Shown here: positions 26,879 through 36,387 of the stretch, in pieces
How positions within the stretch are numbered: the first letter of the stretch is position 1
Layout of the letters: each line of letters starts with the position of its first letter
Assembly (NCBI RefSeq): GCF_003097315.1
Contig: NZ_QDDL01000001.1
Coordinates: 1,321,236 to 1,385,235, forward strand
From: Pelagibaculum spongiae
GTDB taxonomy: Bacteria; Pseudomonadota; Gammaproteobacteria; Enterobacterales; Pelagibaculaceae
Length of the DNA: 64,000 bases
Reading direction: 5' to 3'
Program-made: the position numbers and the translations under genes
The notes under the pieces: generated by a model
What the model saw: only the letters and a program-made list of their open reading frames with translations
Told to the model about the DNA's origin: nothing
The model's database searches: none

Positions 26879-28321
26879 CTATTTTAACAACAATGGCTTA
26901 GTTTTTATGTAAGGAAGCCCAACTCTTGGCTGCTTAAAAATAAAACCTGTAATTTTTCCATCTTCTTTCCGGGGAACAATCGTGACTTTTGCCGATTTGA
27001 ATTGCAGCGTTCCATCAGACATTGGCTCTACAGGGAATGCTTCCTGACCAACAAAATCAAAAATCAATTGATTGTTTTCCAGTCGAACCTGCAAGGTTTT
27101 TATCTGCTCAGCCAACTCAACACTCAATTGCGACTTAACAATCTCCAGCACCTTGGCTTCCATCAGATAATCGCCTGGCAGTTGAGTTCGGTACTCATCA
27201 GATAGCACTATCGTTTCTTTTTTTGCTAATGCTTTTGGTGCAACTCCGCTCTGACAAGCGTTCAGTAGTGTTTTTTGCACACGGTACAAATCAAAAGCCT
27301 TGCTGGGCGTTTGAAAAATTACCAGCGCACAGCGATTAATATCATCAAATACAAAATGGCTGCTAGACGTCGGCGTTGAACCACCATGACCCATGTAACG
27401 AATCTTCTGATCTTTAATACTCGCATTTTCTAGCATTACTCCCAGACCATAATCAGATCCGGGGGCTACTTCCTGACTCATCAGCTTACGAGATGATGAA
27501 CTCAACAATTGATCAGAAGTAAATGCCTTATAAAAAGCCATCAAGTCCTGTGGCGATGCCGTCAAAGCACCCGCACTAAACGCCAAAGAAGCATTCACTG
27601 GATCACCAGCAATCAACTTATCCTGCTCAAGATAATATAAAGGCGCCGTCGCGGGTTTGGTTGAAATATGCAGCATGCCGGAAGGCTGAAAAACATTCTG
27701 TTTTAAATACTGCTGCCATGTCAGTCCAGACAGTTTTTCAATAATCAAACCCAGCAGTAAATAATTGGTATTGGAATACTCATGTTCGAGTCCAGCCGGC
27801 ATTGTTTTCTGTTGATCAGAAATAATCTGGCGAATCTCTTGACGGCTGAAAGCTGAGCCACGCTTTAGCAATTCAGAGGTAACATACTCGCTAATTCCAG
27901 AACTATGCGATAGCAAATGGATAATCGTGACATCCGGATACTGCTCTGCAAATCGTGGCAATAGCGAACCGACACTTTGGGTTAACGAGAGCTTGCCTTG
28001 TTCAACAAGCTGCATAATCGCTGTCGCAACCATCAGCTTGGTGGTAGAGCCAATCTCATAAGTCGCCTGTTTTACGCCAGAATCATCATATTCAAATATA
28101 GCTTTGCCATCTCGGGTTAACAAAACTGCACCATGAAACGGCTCATTAGACCATGATGCACCCGGAAGGCTATCCAGATAGATTTGAGTAGAAGCAGCAA
28201 AATTTGCCTCTTCAGCGGTATTTGCAATGGCTGTTTTTGTTGTGGTTATAGTAGTAACGGCAGCAACAGCGCAGACAAAAAGCATGGGTAGAAGTGTGTG
28301 TTTTATTTGGTTCAACTTCAT
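26879..28321 (-). CDS. Serine hydrolase, class C beta-lactamase-like
   Basis: A 480-residue periplasmic penicillin-binding-fold hydrolase. It has a signal peptide (MKLNQIKHTLLPMLFVCAVA), the SxxK motif GSTTK with catalytic Ser, the YxN motif EYSNTNY and the third-box HGGS. A C-terminal extension (about 350-480) is beta-rich, as in D-aminopeptidase/esterase-type members. The start was placed at MKLNQ for the signal peptide rather than at 28366. Substrates may be beta-lactams, peptides or esters; a true resistance enzyme cannot be claimed. Confidence 0.88.
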   Translation of the reverse strand: MKLNQIKHTLLPMLFVCAVAAVTTITTTKTAIANTAEEANFAASTQIYLDSLPGASWSNEPFHGAVLLTRDGKAIFEYDDSGVKQATYEIGSTTKLMVATAIMQLVEQGKLSLTQSVGSLLPRFAEQYPDVTIIHLLSHSSGISEYVTSELLKRGSAFSRQEIRQIISDQQKTMPAGLEHEYSNTNYLLLGLIIEKLSGLTWQQYLKQNVFQPSGMLHISTKPATAPLYYLEQDKLIAGDPVNASLAFSAGALTASPQDLMAFYKAFTSDQLLSSSSRKLMSQEVAPGSDYGLGVMLENASIKDQKIRYMGHGGSTPTSSSHFVFDDINRCALVIFQTPSKAFDLYRVQKTLLNACQSGVAPKALAKKETIVLSDEYRTQLPGDYLMEAKVLEIVKSQLSVELAEQIKTLQVRLENNQLIFDFVGQEAFPVEPMSDGTLQFKSAKVTIVPRKEDGKITGFIFKQPRVGLPYIKTKPLLLK

Positions 28322-28415
28322 ATAACACTCTATTTTTATTAGAAACATCGAGCCGCACGATAACAACCTAGCAGCTCAGAGACATATTGTGCCGAATAAT
28401 GATGACAAGGCCGTA

Positions 28416-28447
28416 TAAAAAAAGCCAGCGGTAACTGCTGGCTTTTA
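28416..28447 (-). terminator. Terminator of Ca-motif lipoprotein gene
   Basis: AAAAGCCAGC / GCTGGCTTTT stem with a 7-base loop. Read on the minus strand it follows the stop at 28467 and has a T run. Confidence 0.85.
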
Positions 28448-28466
28448 TACAATGGCTGTCAAAAAG

Positions 28467-31400
28467 TTACTCAGCTATGCCATCACAATTCATATCCATA
28501 ATAGTATTGTCATCAAATTCGTAACCATTTTCAGTCGAACTAAACATACAAAATGATTTACCTTGGCTAGAGAATTTTGCCATGAGTGGCGATCCTTTCT
28601 GACTAACTTTACTTGCTTCAGAACGAGCAATCAGTTCCAAGTCAAAGGCACCTACAGTAGTCACGTTAGACGAATTAGTATAACGAGACTTAACCTGTGC
28701 CGAAAAGCCAATATCCCACCCAGGATTTAAGTAGGCATATTCGAATGGTTCGCGAGATCGAGTAAGATTTTCACCAGAGAAATCAACCAAATCCATTGAT
28801 AATTGAATATCTGCGCTGAATTGATTTTTATCAGCGTTTTCTAACCACTGTTTACCAGCGCTAATATTTAAAGAAGCACTACCAGCATTATTATGGTAAT
28901 GGGTCACACTGCTTTTTAGATAATCAGTAACGCTCAGTCCTGTTGTTTTTTGGCGGAAATCAATTGAAAAATGGCTTTGATTAATAGGAGACTCTTGAGT
29001 TTCAATAAGCAACCCATAATTATCATTAACACACTTTACAATAGTGAAATTCTCTAGTGCATCTTTTTGACAACCTCCTAGCGGTGGTTCAACAAATGTA
29101 GCCGATAGCCAGTTATGATTGATCATTCTTTGCCAATCAATAAATGCTGAACGAAACGTTTGAACGGCTGAAGCTTTCAAAAATTCAGGATCCACTGAAT
29201 CCAGATCAACCGCAGAGGCTGGAAATATTTCTGCCTTAGCTAAACTAAATTCTACGACTTCTGTAATACCATCACAATCAGGGTCAATTGCTAAATTATC
29301 ACTCAGCGTTAATCCAAGTTGATCATCCAGAAATAAACATACTTCTTTTTCTTGAGAAGTAATCTTATACATATATTTAGAACCAGTTTGTGCTCGCTGC
29401 GCAGCATCAGACCGCACTATCGCTTCAAAATCGAATGCACCAGAAAAGCTTACGCCTGCATAGTCGCCATTTTTTAATTTAATAGTGCCTGTTGCGGAAA
29501 ATTCGTAATCATATGCCGATAAATAATTTTTTTCAAATCGGCCATGTGAAAAAACATTATACCCCTCTGTAAACAGAGATTTCTTATCGATAGAGATTAC
29601 TATATTAGTATGTTTTTTCATAGACAATTCTTGACCAGAACGCCTGCCAAAATAATTGCTCTCATTAATTTCAATTAAATCTGAAAAAACATACTGGCTT
29701 TTGGAATTCGATATATAACTCACATTATCAGCCATATAAAAATCCCTACTATCCTTAGAAAACCCATTACTTATTTTATAGTCCGACTCTTCAAAATGAA
29801 ACAACCCTACATTTTGATCATTTAAGGTACATTCTATTTTTGTAAAACCCCAAAGACCACCAGTTTGAGTGCAGGTGTCTGATAATTCAACAGACACATC
29901 AAATTCGAGATATTCTTTTTCCGAAAAATCAGCCCAGTCAATATATATATTTCCAAACTCATTATCTAAAACTTTCGCTACCAAGTTTAAATCAATTGAA
30001 TCAAGGTCAATATACTCAGCTTCAAGTTCAGGTAATTCAGCAATCGTAAAGTTTGGATCACGACCATCACTGACACCATCACAGTTAGAATCAACCAGCA
30101 AGTTTTCTGGTTCAAATGCTATATCTATGTCATCCACTTTAGAAAAAAGACAAACGTTTTTTCCCTGAGACGTTATTTCATACATCACCGATGAACCAAG
30201 CTCAGCAATTTTAGCCTGCTCACTTCTCAATACTGATTTAAAATCGAATGCGCCGTTGAAGGAAACATTGTCAACAGAAAATGTTTTCACATAAACAGTC
30301 GAATCAATCGTAAATTCATATTTATTAGCACTAAGTGCATTGTTATTAAACTGATACACCCCAAGCTGATAGCCTTGATCAAAAATACCATCCAGCATTA
30401 TAGAAACTTTTGTATCACTATAAACTTGCTGATTTATATTGAAATCAAGCGTAAATCTTTTAGATAATTTGACGTGCAAATCAATATTATCTTTGACTGA
30501 ATATTGCTCATTAACCGTCCACGTATCTTTATCACCCAGGTTTTCACCATTCCATTCAAACCTCAGTTCTCTTGAATACCCACTACTTTCTTTTCGATCC
30601 AGAAATTCAGTTTCGTCATCATTACAGGTTTGGACATTGAACGTCCAATCACTACCCTGCTGATGGCACTCTTCTTGCATTTGACGTTCAATAGGCTCAT
30701 CAATTAACCCTTTTTTAGATAATTCAGGCCAATCAATATAAACAGATGCTATTTGCTCATGTAGAATGTTGGCTATGTCTTCAGGTTTAACTAAGTCAAG
30801 GTCGATATAGGCAGCTTGGTATTCTGGCAAAGATTCAATGGTAAAGTTCGAATCCATGTTATCAACTACGCCGTTACAGTTTTTATCTAACTGAACATTC
30901 AATTCACCCTCTAAATAAAACTGATTATTTTCATTTTCAGTAAACAAACAGAGTGAACTTCCAGCAGAAGCAATACGGAACATTAATGGCGATGCTGGCT
31001 GAATTTTTTGTGCTTCTTCAGAACGAGCAATACGTTCAAAAGTGTAGCTATATGAAATATCTTTTTGTGCTGTAGCTACCCGACCTGAAATCGATTGGTA
31101 GACACTTGAGTTTAAAAGGTAATTTTGATCTACCCGATGATCTTCCTGACTGATTGCTTGCCCGGTAAAGCTTTTGGTCAGTATTCTCAGATCTACTGAG
31201 GCAGTTGATGCGTCGATCGGCGTCGAGATATCGTCAACTGTTTTTATCGAGCGTTTTTCATTTATCTGAACTGCTTCAGGACTATGCAATTTATAATCAG
31301 CTGCAACTGAAACCGTTGTAAAATACCCGTTATCTGAAGGGCGCTCTTCTCTCACCAGTTGAGAAAAACCTTTCTTATCATTGCTTTGTTTTATCTCAAT

Positions 31401-31733
31401 TCGCGTACTACCGCAATCAGTCACTTCTAGCGCTAAAACATCTCCTTCACGCGTGCAGCTGGCACTTAACTGTTTTTCTGAAGATAGATTTAATAATTTA
31501 TTTTTTCCCAGCGCATTCCAGTCAATAGAAACTTTCGAAAGCGTGTTATGAATGCTGATTGCCAGCAAATTACTATCGAATACTTTTAGATCTACTGCTT
31601 CTGCCTTAGTCTCTGCTACGGCTTCTATCGAAAATTCGGGAGCGCTAATATTGCCGCTTTCACTACTGCCTCCACCACCGCATGCTGAAAGTAAAACCAC
31701 TAGTGGTAATATCTGGTATATCTTTTTATTCAT
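28467..31733 (-). CDS. Large repeat lipoprotein with Ca-type DxNxDG motifs
   Basis: A 1088-residue lipoprotein with lipobox LLSAC (Cys 18) followed by a Gly/Ser spacer. Four repeats of about 265 residues follow. Each contains an IDW motif near its start, a GFS segment, an ARSE/RSEQA helix and an SxxxCLF strand. Each ends in a DxNCDGxxD/E motif: LDKNCNGVVD (about 281), VDSNCDGVSD (about 547), IDPDCDGITE (about 820) and MDMNCDGIAE at the very C-terminus. These acidic loops resemble thrombospondin-type-3 or dockerin-like calcium sites with an embedded Cys. It is surface or periplasmic; the function is unknown. A shorter paralog lies upstream. Confidence 0.85.
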   Translation of the reverse strand: MNKKIYQILPLVVLLSACGGGGSSESGNISAPEFSIEAVAETKAEAVDLKVFDSNLLAISIHNTLSKVSIDWNALGKNKLLNLSSEKQLSASCTREGDVLALEVTDCGSTRIEIKQSNDKKGFSQLVREERPSDNGYFTTVSVAADYKLHSPEAVQINEKRSIKTVDDISTPIDASTASVDLRILTKSFTGQAISQEDHRVDQNYLLNSSVYQSISGRVATAQKDISYSYTFERIARSEEAQKIQPASPLMFRIASAGSSLCLFTENENNQFYLEGELNVQLDKNCNGVVDNMDSNFTIESLPEYQAAYIDLDLVKPEDIANILHEQIASVYIDWPELSKKGLIDEPIERQMQEECHQQGSDWTFNVQTCNDDETEFLDRKESSGYSRELRFEWNGENLGDKDTWTVNEQYSVKDNIDLHVKLSKRFTLDFNINQQVYSDTKVSIMLDGIFDQGYQLGVYQFNNNALSANKYEFTIDSTVYVKTFSVDNVSFNGAFDFKSVLRSEQAKIAELGSSVMYEITSQGKNVCLFSKVDDIDIAFEPENLLVDSNCDGVSDGRDPNFTIAELPELEAEYIDLDSIDLNLVAKVLDNEFGNIYIDWADFSEKEYLEFDVSVELSDTCTQTGGLWGFTKIECTLNDQNVGLFHFEESDYKISNGFSKDSRDFYMADNVSYISNSKSQYVFSDLIEINESNYFGRRSGQELSMKKHTNIVISIDKKSLFTEGYNVFSHGRFEKNYLSAYDYEFSATGTIKLKNGDYAGVSFSGAFDFEAIVRSDAAQRAQTGSKYMYKITSQEKEVCLFLDDQLGLTLSDNLAIDPDCDGITEVVEFSLAKAEIFPASAVDLDSVDPEFLKASAVQTFRSAFIDWQRMINHNWLSATFVEPPLGGCQKDALENFTIVKCVNDNYGLLIETQESPINQSHFSIDFRQKTTGLSVTDYLKSSVTHYHNNAGSASLNISAGKQWLENADKNQFSADIQLSMDLVDFSGENLTRSREPFEYAYLNPGWDIGFSAQVKSRYTNSSNVTTVGAFDLELIARSEASKVSQKGSPLMAKFSSQGKSFCMFSSTENGYEFDDNTIMDMNCDGIAE

Positions 31734-31819
31734 AACCTACATCTCTCAATATCATGCGCCGACCTCCCATCAAGGCCAGCGATGCAACAATACCAAATTA
31801 CAAAGATTTAGGCGCAAAA

Positions 31820-31850
31820 AAAAATGCCAACCCGAAGGTTGGCATTTTTT
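31820..31850 (-). terminator. Terminator of split lipoprotein gene
   Basis: AAAATGCCAACC-cgaa-GGTTGGCATTTT with T run on both strands, just after the stop at 31865 on the minus strand. Confidence 0.9.
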
Positions 31851-31864
31851 AAAATAACTAATAA

Positions 31865-32650
31865 TTACTCTGCAACGCCATCACAGTCAGCATCTAAAAT
31901 AGATGGCGTAGCTCCTGGAACAGCACAGACAGTTTTTTCAAAAGCATTAGTGAACTTATAAAAGAAATTTTTACCCGCTTGCATAGAAACTGCTTCGTCG
32001 CTACGTTGAATCACTTCAAAGTCGAATCCACCATCAATTTCATATCCATTTACTGCAGAATCATCAATGTCTTTTCTTCCGTGGTAACTACCACTAATAG
32101 TCACACCATCCTTACCATAATAATCTTCAACAAGGCCAACCCCATATGACCCTTTAGCTACAGCGCGATTCTTCCAAATGTCATTGGAAAATTTCATGGT
32201 CACATCATAACTAACCAAGCCTGTATCTACATCTTCATGCTTTGAAAAGTTTGTCTTGAAATTAACTGAAAGCGCTTGCTCCTCAACTCGATATTGATTT
32301 ACAGTTTTAAGCTTTCTCGCTGTCGTATTAGATACTTGACGTTCAACCAATGCAAGTACATCGAAACCGTCTTCAGCATCAACTACTTTAAACTGACCTT
32401 TGAAAACCAGATCAAAAATAGCTCTAAAGTCACAATTCACACCAAAGAATTCAAAAGCATCACCAGTACTGGAGCACTCATTGCCACTACCTGGCATTTG
32501 ATAGTCTGCAACTTTAAAACTGGTCTTTTCATTCACCAAGTGCCAATCAAGGCCGGAGTTATAAATAGTATCTTCAGCGGCAGCCACCAAAGACTCAACC
32601 GGTACTTCTTTAAAATCTAATGTAGGCAGGTAACGGTATTTTTCAAGGTA
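31865..32650 (-). pseudogene. C-terminal part of IS-split Ca-motif lipoprotein
   Basis: The open frame reads YLEKYRYLPTLDFKEVPVESL, then LDWHLVNEKTSFK, YEIDGGFDFEVIQRSDEA, FEKTVCAVPGA, and ends ILDADCDGVAE. The RSDEA helix, the Cys strand and the terminal DADCDG loop match one repeat of the 1088-residue lipoprotein. It lacks its own start and secretion signal because an IS3-family element separates it from the N-terminal part at 34276-34484. A spurious internal start at 32590 would give 241 residues. Confidence 0.85.
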
Positions 32651-32666
32651 GTTGTCCCTTTTTAGA

Positions 32667-33743
32667 TTAATTTATACCCGCCCTTTCTCTTTCTGGATTT
32701 AAAGCGACTTCATTTATATGGCTCCAATCCCTGATTGCGCCTGGCCATCGCTCTGGATGTTCTGATTTAGCCAATTCATAAACCGCCACTCTCTTTTCAA
32801 GTAGTTGCTTGTCTTCATTATTATGGCGCTGGTGCGGCGTCACAAATTTGATACCACTATGTCGATGCTCGTGGTTGTACCAACGTGCAAATTTTAACAT
32901 CCAGCTTCTGGCATCATCCAGAGTTGCAAAGCCGCTGCTCGGATATTCAGGGCAGTATTTCACCGTTCGAAACAACGATTCTGAATAAGGGTTGTCATTA
33001 CTGACTCTAGGACGGCTATATGAAGATCCAACACCTAATTCTTCGAGGCGCGCCTTAAAGGTAAAACTCTTCATCGGCGCACCATTGTCAGAATGAAGTA
33101 CGGGTGGGTTTTTCAAGCAATTTTCTGATAATAAAGTGCGCGCTACCAATACCTTGGCATACTCACCCGATTCCACTTCATAGACTTCCCAGCCAACAAT
33201 TTTTCGACTGTAAATATCGACAATCAAATATAAATACCAGAACAAGCCTTTGGTTCGAGAAGGTAAATAACTAATATCCCATGTCCAGACTTGATTTGCG
33301 CTTGTCGCGATATGCGTTGTCGGCTTTCGCCGTTTATGAGGCTTTTTACTACGGCCTCGATGCGTTAATTGGCCATTTCGTCTTAATACTCTGTACCAAG
33401 AGGATTCGCTGGCAATATAGGTGCCGCGATCTGCAAGCGTAGGGACAATCTGACAAGGCGGTAACCGACTGAATTCTTTTTGATTACTAATATTTAATAT
33501 TGTCTTTTCTTCTTCCTTTGACAGCTTGTTAGCAGGCATATCTTTCACCACCAATGGACGTTGGTCTTCTATAGTTTTGCCTGCTTTGTCTTGCCAACGG
33601 TTCAGTGTTTTCAAGCTGATATTCAATATATCAGCAGCTTGGCGACGGCGCGCACCCTCAGTAATGGCTTGATGAAACCATTCCAAACACTGCTGGCGCT
33701 GTGCAAGTGACGTTAGTTGTCCTCGCTGTCGATTCCGTACCAA
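32667..33743 (-). CDS. IS3-family transposase OrfB
   Basis: 358 residues from MVRNRQRGQ. An N-terminal HTH_21-type region is followed by the integrase core: WTWDISYLPSRTKG (Asp), PVLHSDNGAPM (Asp) and NDNPYSESLFRTVKY (Glu). It is in the -1 frame relative to OrfA and overlaps it by 31 bases. It is probably made as an OrfAB fusion by frameshifting at 33752-33758. Confidence 0.94.
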   Translation of the reverse strand: MVRNRQRGQLTSLAQRQQCLEWFHQAITEGARRRQAADILNISLKTLNRWQDKAGKTIEDQRPLVVKDMPANKLSKEEEKTILNISNQKEFSRLPPCQIVPTLADRGTYIASESSWYRVLRRNGQLTHRGRSKKPHKRRKPTTHIATSANQVWTWDISYLPSRTKGLFWYLYLIVDIYSRKIVGWEVYEVESGEYAKVLVARTLLSENCLKNPPVLHSDNGAPMKSFTFKARLEELGVGSSYSRPRVSNDNPYSESLFRTVKYCPEYPSSGFATLDDARSWMLKFARWYNHEHRHSGIKFVTPHQRHNNEDKQLLEKRVAVYELAKSEHPERWPGAIRDWSHINEVALNPERERAGIN

Positions 33744-34243
33744 GCATCGAGCTTTTTTGAAAGAATCAACAGCGTGCTCGCCTCTGCAAGTGCTTTATCT
33801 TTACGTCTCAATTCTTTTTCTAACTTTTTGATTTTCTTTTCATCTGTTTTTTCTTTAAGCGTTTTTCGAGGCGCTTTGGATGCTTTTTCCGCCGATTGGT
33901 TACCGTGAATACAGGCTTGTTTCCATTGCTTTATCTGGTTTGGATACAGACCTTTTTCACGGCAATATTCACTCAGTTCAGCTTCATTAAAGCTGGCAGT
34001 TGCAAGGACAACAGCAAACTTAGCTTCAGCAGACCATTGTTCAGAACTCAGATGTTTTTCAGGCATGGGATGACCAGAGAGGTTAAATCGTTTGCGCCAA
34101 TTGTACAATGCTGCCTCAGAAATACCTTCTTCTTTAGCAAGCACAGGAATAGATAAGCTTTGAGGAGGTAATAATCGTTTTAAAACAGCGTGTTTTCTTT
34201 CTTCAGAATAAGAGGGCATGTCCGTAATTCCTGCCATCCTCAA
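33713..34243 (-). CDS. IS3-family OrfA
   Basis: 176 residues with two helix-turn-helix segments (VLAKEEGISEAALYNWRKRF and LSEYCREKGLYPNQIKQWK) and a C-terminal leucine-rich coiled coil (KKLEKELRRKDKALAEAS). This is longer than a typical OrfA because of the duplicated HTH. The A6G slippery site lies near its end. Confidence 0.92.
   Translation of the reverse strand: MRMAGITDMPSYSEERKHAVLKRLLPPQSLSIPVLAKEEGISEAALYNWRKRFNLSGHPMPEKHLSSEQWSAEAKFAVVLATASFNEAELSEYCREKGLYPNQIKQWKQACIHGNQSAEKASKAPRKTLKEKTDEKKIKKLEKELRRKDKALAEASTLLILSKKLDAWYGIDSEDN
33752..33758 (-). other. Programmed -1 frameshift site A6G
   Basis: The minus strand reads AAAAAAG in the OrfA frame (TCA AAA AAG). A slip of -1 changes SKKLDAWYG into ARCLVRNRQRGQ, which runs directly into OrfB. 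This is the classical IS3-family arrangement. Confidence 0.85.
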
Positions 34244-34275
34244 TTGAAAAAGGATGGATTAAGTTAAGAGACAAC

Positions 34276-34484
34276 TATCCTGACAGGGCGGGGTAAGTAC
34301 TTCTAACCTGTTCAAAAGTAAATCTTGGATCGTCAAACCCTACAAAAGAAGTTGGAGTTGGAGTTGGAGTTGGAGTTGGAGTTGGCGTTGGCGTTGGCGT
34401 TGGCGTTGAACTGGAGCTAGATCCTCCACCACAAGCAACCAAGGCTGAAACTAAAGGCAACACTAACCATATCTTTTTATTCAT
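34276..34484 (-). pseudogene. N-terminal part of IS-split lipoprotein
   Basis: Starts MNKKIWLVLPLVSALVAC with a good lipobox (LVAC). A Gly/Ser run, a Thr-Pro repeat linker (GTTGGA/GTTGGC repeats at about 34351-34405) and FDDPRFTFEQVRSTYPALSG follow. The frame then runs into a TAG formed at the IS junction. Joined to 31865-32650 after removing the IS and one TA, it reads PALSGYLEKYRYLP without interruption. Confidence 0.88.
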
Positions 34485-34566
34485 AACACACATCTCTTAT
34501 ATTCATGCGCAAGCCTCCCATTAGAGCCTGCAGGCGTACAATATAAATAAGCAAAAATGTCAGTGC

Positions 34567-34597
34567 AAAAAAAAAACGCCGGCACATTGGCCGACGT
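34567..34597 (-). terminator. moeB terminator
   Basis: ACGCCGGC / GCCGACGT stem with one mismatch and a long T run on the minus strand, 20 bases after the moeB stop. Confidence 0.75.
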
Positions 34598-34616
34598 CAT
34601 TATTTTATATGATTTT

Positions 34617-35381
34617 TTAACCGCAATCACCGCAGACTTCACATTCGCTATCCCGTGACATTTGCAATGAGCGCCACTCACATTCAGTGCCATCAAATAT
34701 CCAGAGTTTACCTAGTGGGCTTTTGCCGATATCGGCAAGGTATTTAATGGTTTCTAATGCTTGTTTAGAGCCCATGATACCGAGCAACGGGCTGATTACG
34801 CCGCTATCGCTGCAACTCATTTTCTGATCTTTAAAATCAGCTTCCGGGTACAAACAGGCATAGCAAGGGCAGTTTTCTTTAGTACTATCAAATACGCTGA
34901 ATTGGCCTTCAAAACCAATTGCTGCAGCACTTACCAAAGGTTTCTTGGCCTCAACACAGGCGCGATTAACCGCAAAGCGCGTAGCAAAACTGTCTGAGCA
35001 ATCCACCACCAGATCGACTTGTTTTGCCAGCTCAAGCAGGCGATCACTATCCAGTTTTTCCTGCAACAGCTCTAACTCTACATCTGGGTTAATTGCTGCC
35101 AGCCGCTCACCTGCCGCTTCTACTTTAGGCCGGTTAATATCTGCGGTAGAAAAATTAATTTGCCGCTGAAGATTTGAAAGCTCTACCGTATCTGGGTCAG
35201 CCAGAATGATTTTACCGACACCGGCAGCTGTTAAATAAAGTGAAGCCGGGCAACCTAAACCACCGCTACCGACAATTAATACCGAGCTTTGGGAAATTTT
35301 TTCCTGACCGGTATAATCAAACTGTGGCAATAAAATTTGCCGACTGTAACGGAGCAGTTGTTGATCACCTAGCTGGTACAT
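34617..35381 (-). CDS. moeB: Molybdopterin-synthase adenylyltransferase MoeB
   Basis: 254 residues of the E1-like ThiF/MoeB family, which adenylates the C-terminus of MoaD (or ThiS-like) sulfur carriers. The ATP-binding VLIVGSGGLGCPASLYLTAA, the DPDTVELSNLQRQ motif, and zinc ligands CYAC and CEVCGDC are visible. It lies downstream of prfA-prmC, as in many gammaproteobacteria. ThiF is the alternative name if it serves thiamine synthesis. Confidence 0.9.
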   Translation of the reverse strand: MYQLGDQQLLRYSRQILLPQFDYTGQEKISQSSVLIVGSGGLGCPASLYLTAAGVGKIILADPDTVELSNLQRQINFSTADINRPKVEAAGERLAAINPDVELELLQEKLDSDRLLELAKQVDLVVDCSDSFATRFAVNRACVEAKKPLVSAAAIGFEGQFSVFDSTKENCPCYACLYPEADFKDQKMSCSDSGVISPLLGIMGSKQALETIKYLADIGKSPLGKLWIFDGTECEWRSLQMSRDSECEVCGDCG

Positions 35382-35420
35382 AGAGTTTTCCCAAGATAAC
35401 TTTATTTAAATGCATTTTAC

Positions 35421-35518
35421 CGGGAGCGCAGGCAGCTTGCCTGCATTTAAATGCGATAGCATTTTTATTCCACAGCCATGTGCCTACGGCACTTTGCAGG
35501 CGGGCCGCCTGCGCTCCC
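35421..35518. repeat. Inverted repeat GGGAGCGCAGGC...GCCTGCGCTCCC
   Basis: Perfect 12-bp arms with inner partial symmetry (GCAGGCAGCTTGCCTGC and GCAGGCGGGCCGCCTGC) around an AT-rich centre. It lies between moeB and prmC. It looks like a dispersed intergenic palindrome. Confidence 0.8.
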
Positions 35519-35541
35519 AGCAAACTCATATGCCAAGGAAG

Positions 35542-36387
35542 TTAATAACACTTTTTCCCAATCGAGATTCGGTCATTTCCACCGTAATCTTTTATGGTTT
35601 CTACCGCTGAAAAAGCAGCTTCAGTTAATAAAGCCCTAACGGCTTCACCCTGGTCAAAACCATGCTCAAGCATTAGCCAGCCCTGCTCATTCAAATGATC
35701 AGGAGCTTGGGCAATAATCTGTTGTAAATCTGCCAGACCATGATTTTCTGCGGTCAGCGCAGTAATCGGCTCATTTACTAATGAGGGTAAATGCACATCT
35801 TTCGGGTCGATATAAGGCGGATTGGAAACAATACAGTCAAACTGCTGGCCAGCAAATGGTTCTAGCCAACTACCATGGGAAAATTCTACCGGAAGATTGA
35901 GCGCAGCGGCATTGGCTTTGGCAACATCAAGTGCATCAACAGAATAATCACTGGCCGAAACTTTCCAACCGGTTTGCTCTGATTGAATCGCTAAAGCAAT
36001 CGCACCGGTTCCTGTACCTAAATCAACTAGCTTTGCATTTGGATTCGTTATTTTTTGCAACACAGTCTCCACCAGAATTTCAGTATCCGGCCGTGGAATT
36101 AATGTTGCAGCAGTCACCTTGAGTTTTAATGACCAGAATTCTTTATAGCCAACAATATAAGCCGATGGCTCACCTTTAATTCGGCGACCAATCATTTGTT
36201 GGAATTGCTGGATTATTTCTTGATTAACTATTTTATCGCCCCAGCAGCGTAACCAGGTTCGATCTTTTTCTAGCAGATCACCAAGAAACAATTCACAGTC
36301 AATTCGGGGAGATTCAATATTGGCTCGATCGAGCTGTTGCGTGGCATCACGCAACAGCTGATCAATGGTAAGGCTATCTGTGGGCAT
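35542..36387 (-). CDS. prmC: Release-factor glutamine methyltransferase PrmC
   Basis: A 281-residue SAM-dependent methyltransferase that methylates the Gln of the GGQ loop in release factors. An N-terminal helical domain is followed by the SAM motif VDLGTGTGAIALA and the catalytic NPPY (VSNPPYI). Its ATG overlaps the prfA stop by one base (TAATG), so translation is coupled to its substrate's gene. Confidence 0.95.
   Translation of the reverse strand: MPTDSLTIDQLLRDATQQLDRANIESPRIDCELFLGDLLEKDRTWLRCWGDKIVNQEIIQQFQQMIGRRIKGEPSAYIVGYKEFWSLKLKVTAATLIPRPDTEILVETVLQKITNPNAKLVDLGTGTGAIALAIQSEQTGWKVSASDYSVDALDVAKANAAALNLPVEFSHGSWLEPFAGQQFDCIVSNPPYIDPKDVHLPSLVNEPITALTAENHGLADLQQIIAQAPDHLNEQGWLMLEHGFDQGEAVRALLTEAAFSAVETIKDYGGNDRISIGKKCY

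Larger units (their letters stand above)
32651..34275 (-). mobile_element. IS3-family insertion sequence (about 1625 bp)
   Basis: The ends GTTGTCCCTT (32651) and AAGAGACAAC (to 34275) form imperfect inverted repeats around two overlapping transposase frames. TA is present on both sides (32649-32650 and 34276-34277). Deleting the element plus one TA joins the flanking lipoprotein pieces exactly in frame, which supports these boundaries. A 2-bp duplication is shorter than the usual 3-5 of IS3, so the exact ends deserve checking. Confidence 0.85.

Noticed and set aside
28321..28366. Longer N-terminus for the serine hydrolase
   Set aside because: The extra 15 residues would push the signal peptide inward. 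MKLNQIKH is the natural start.
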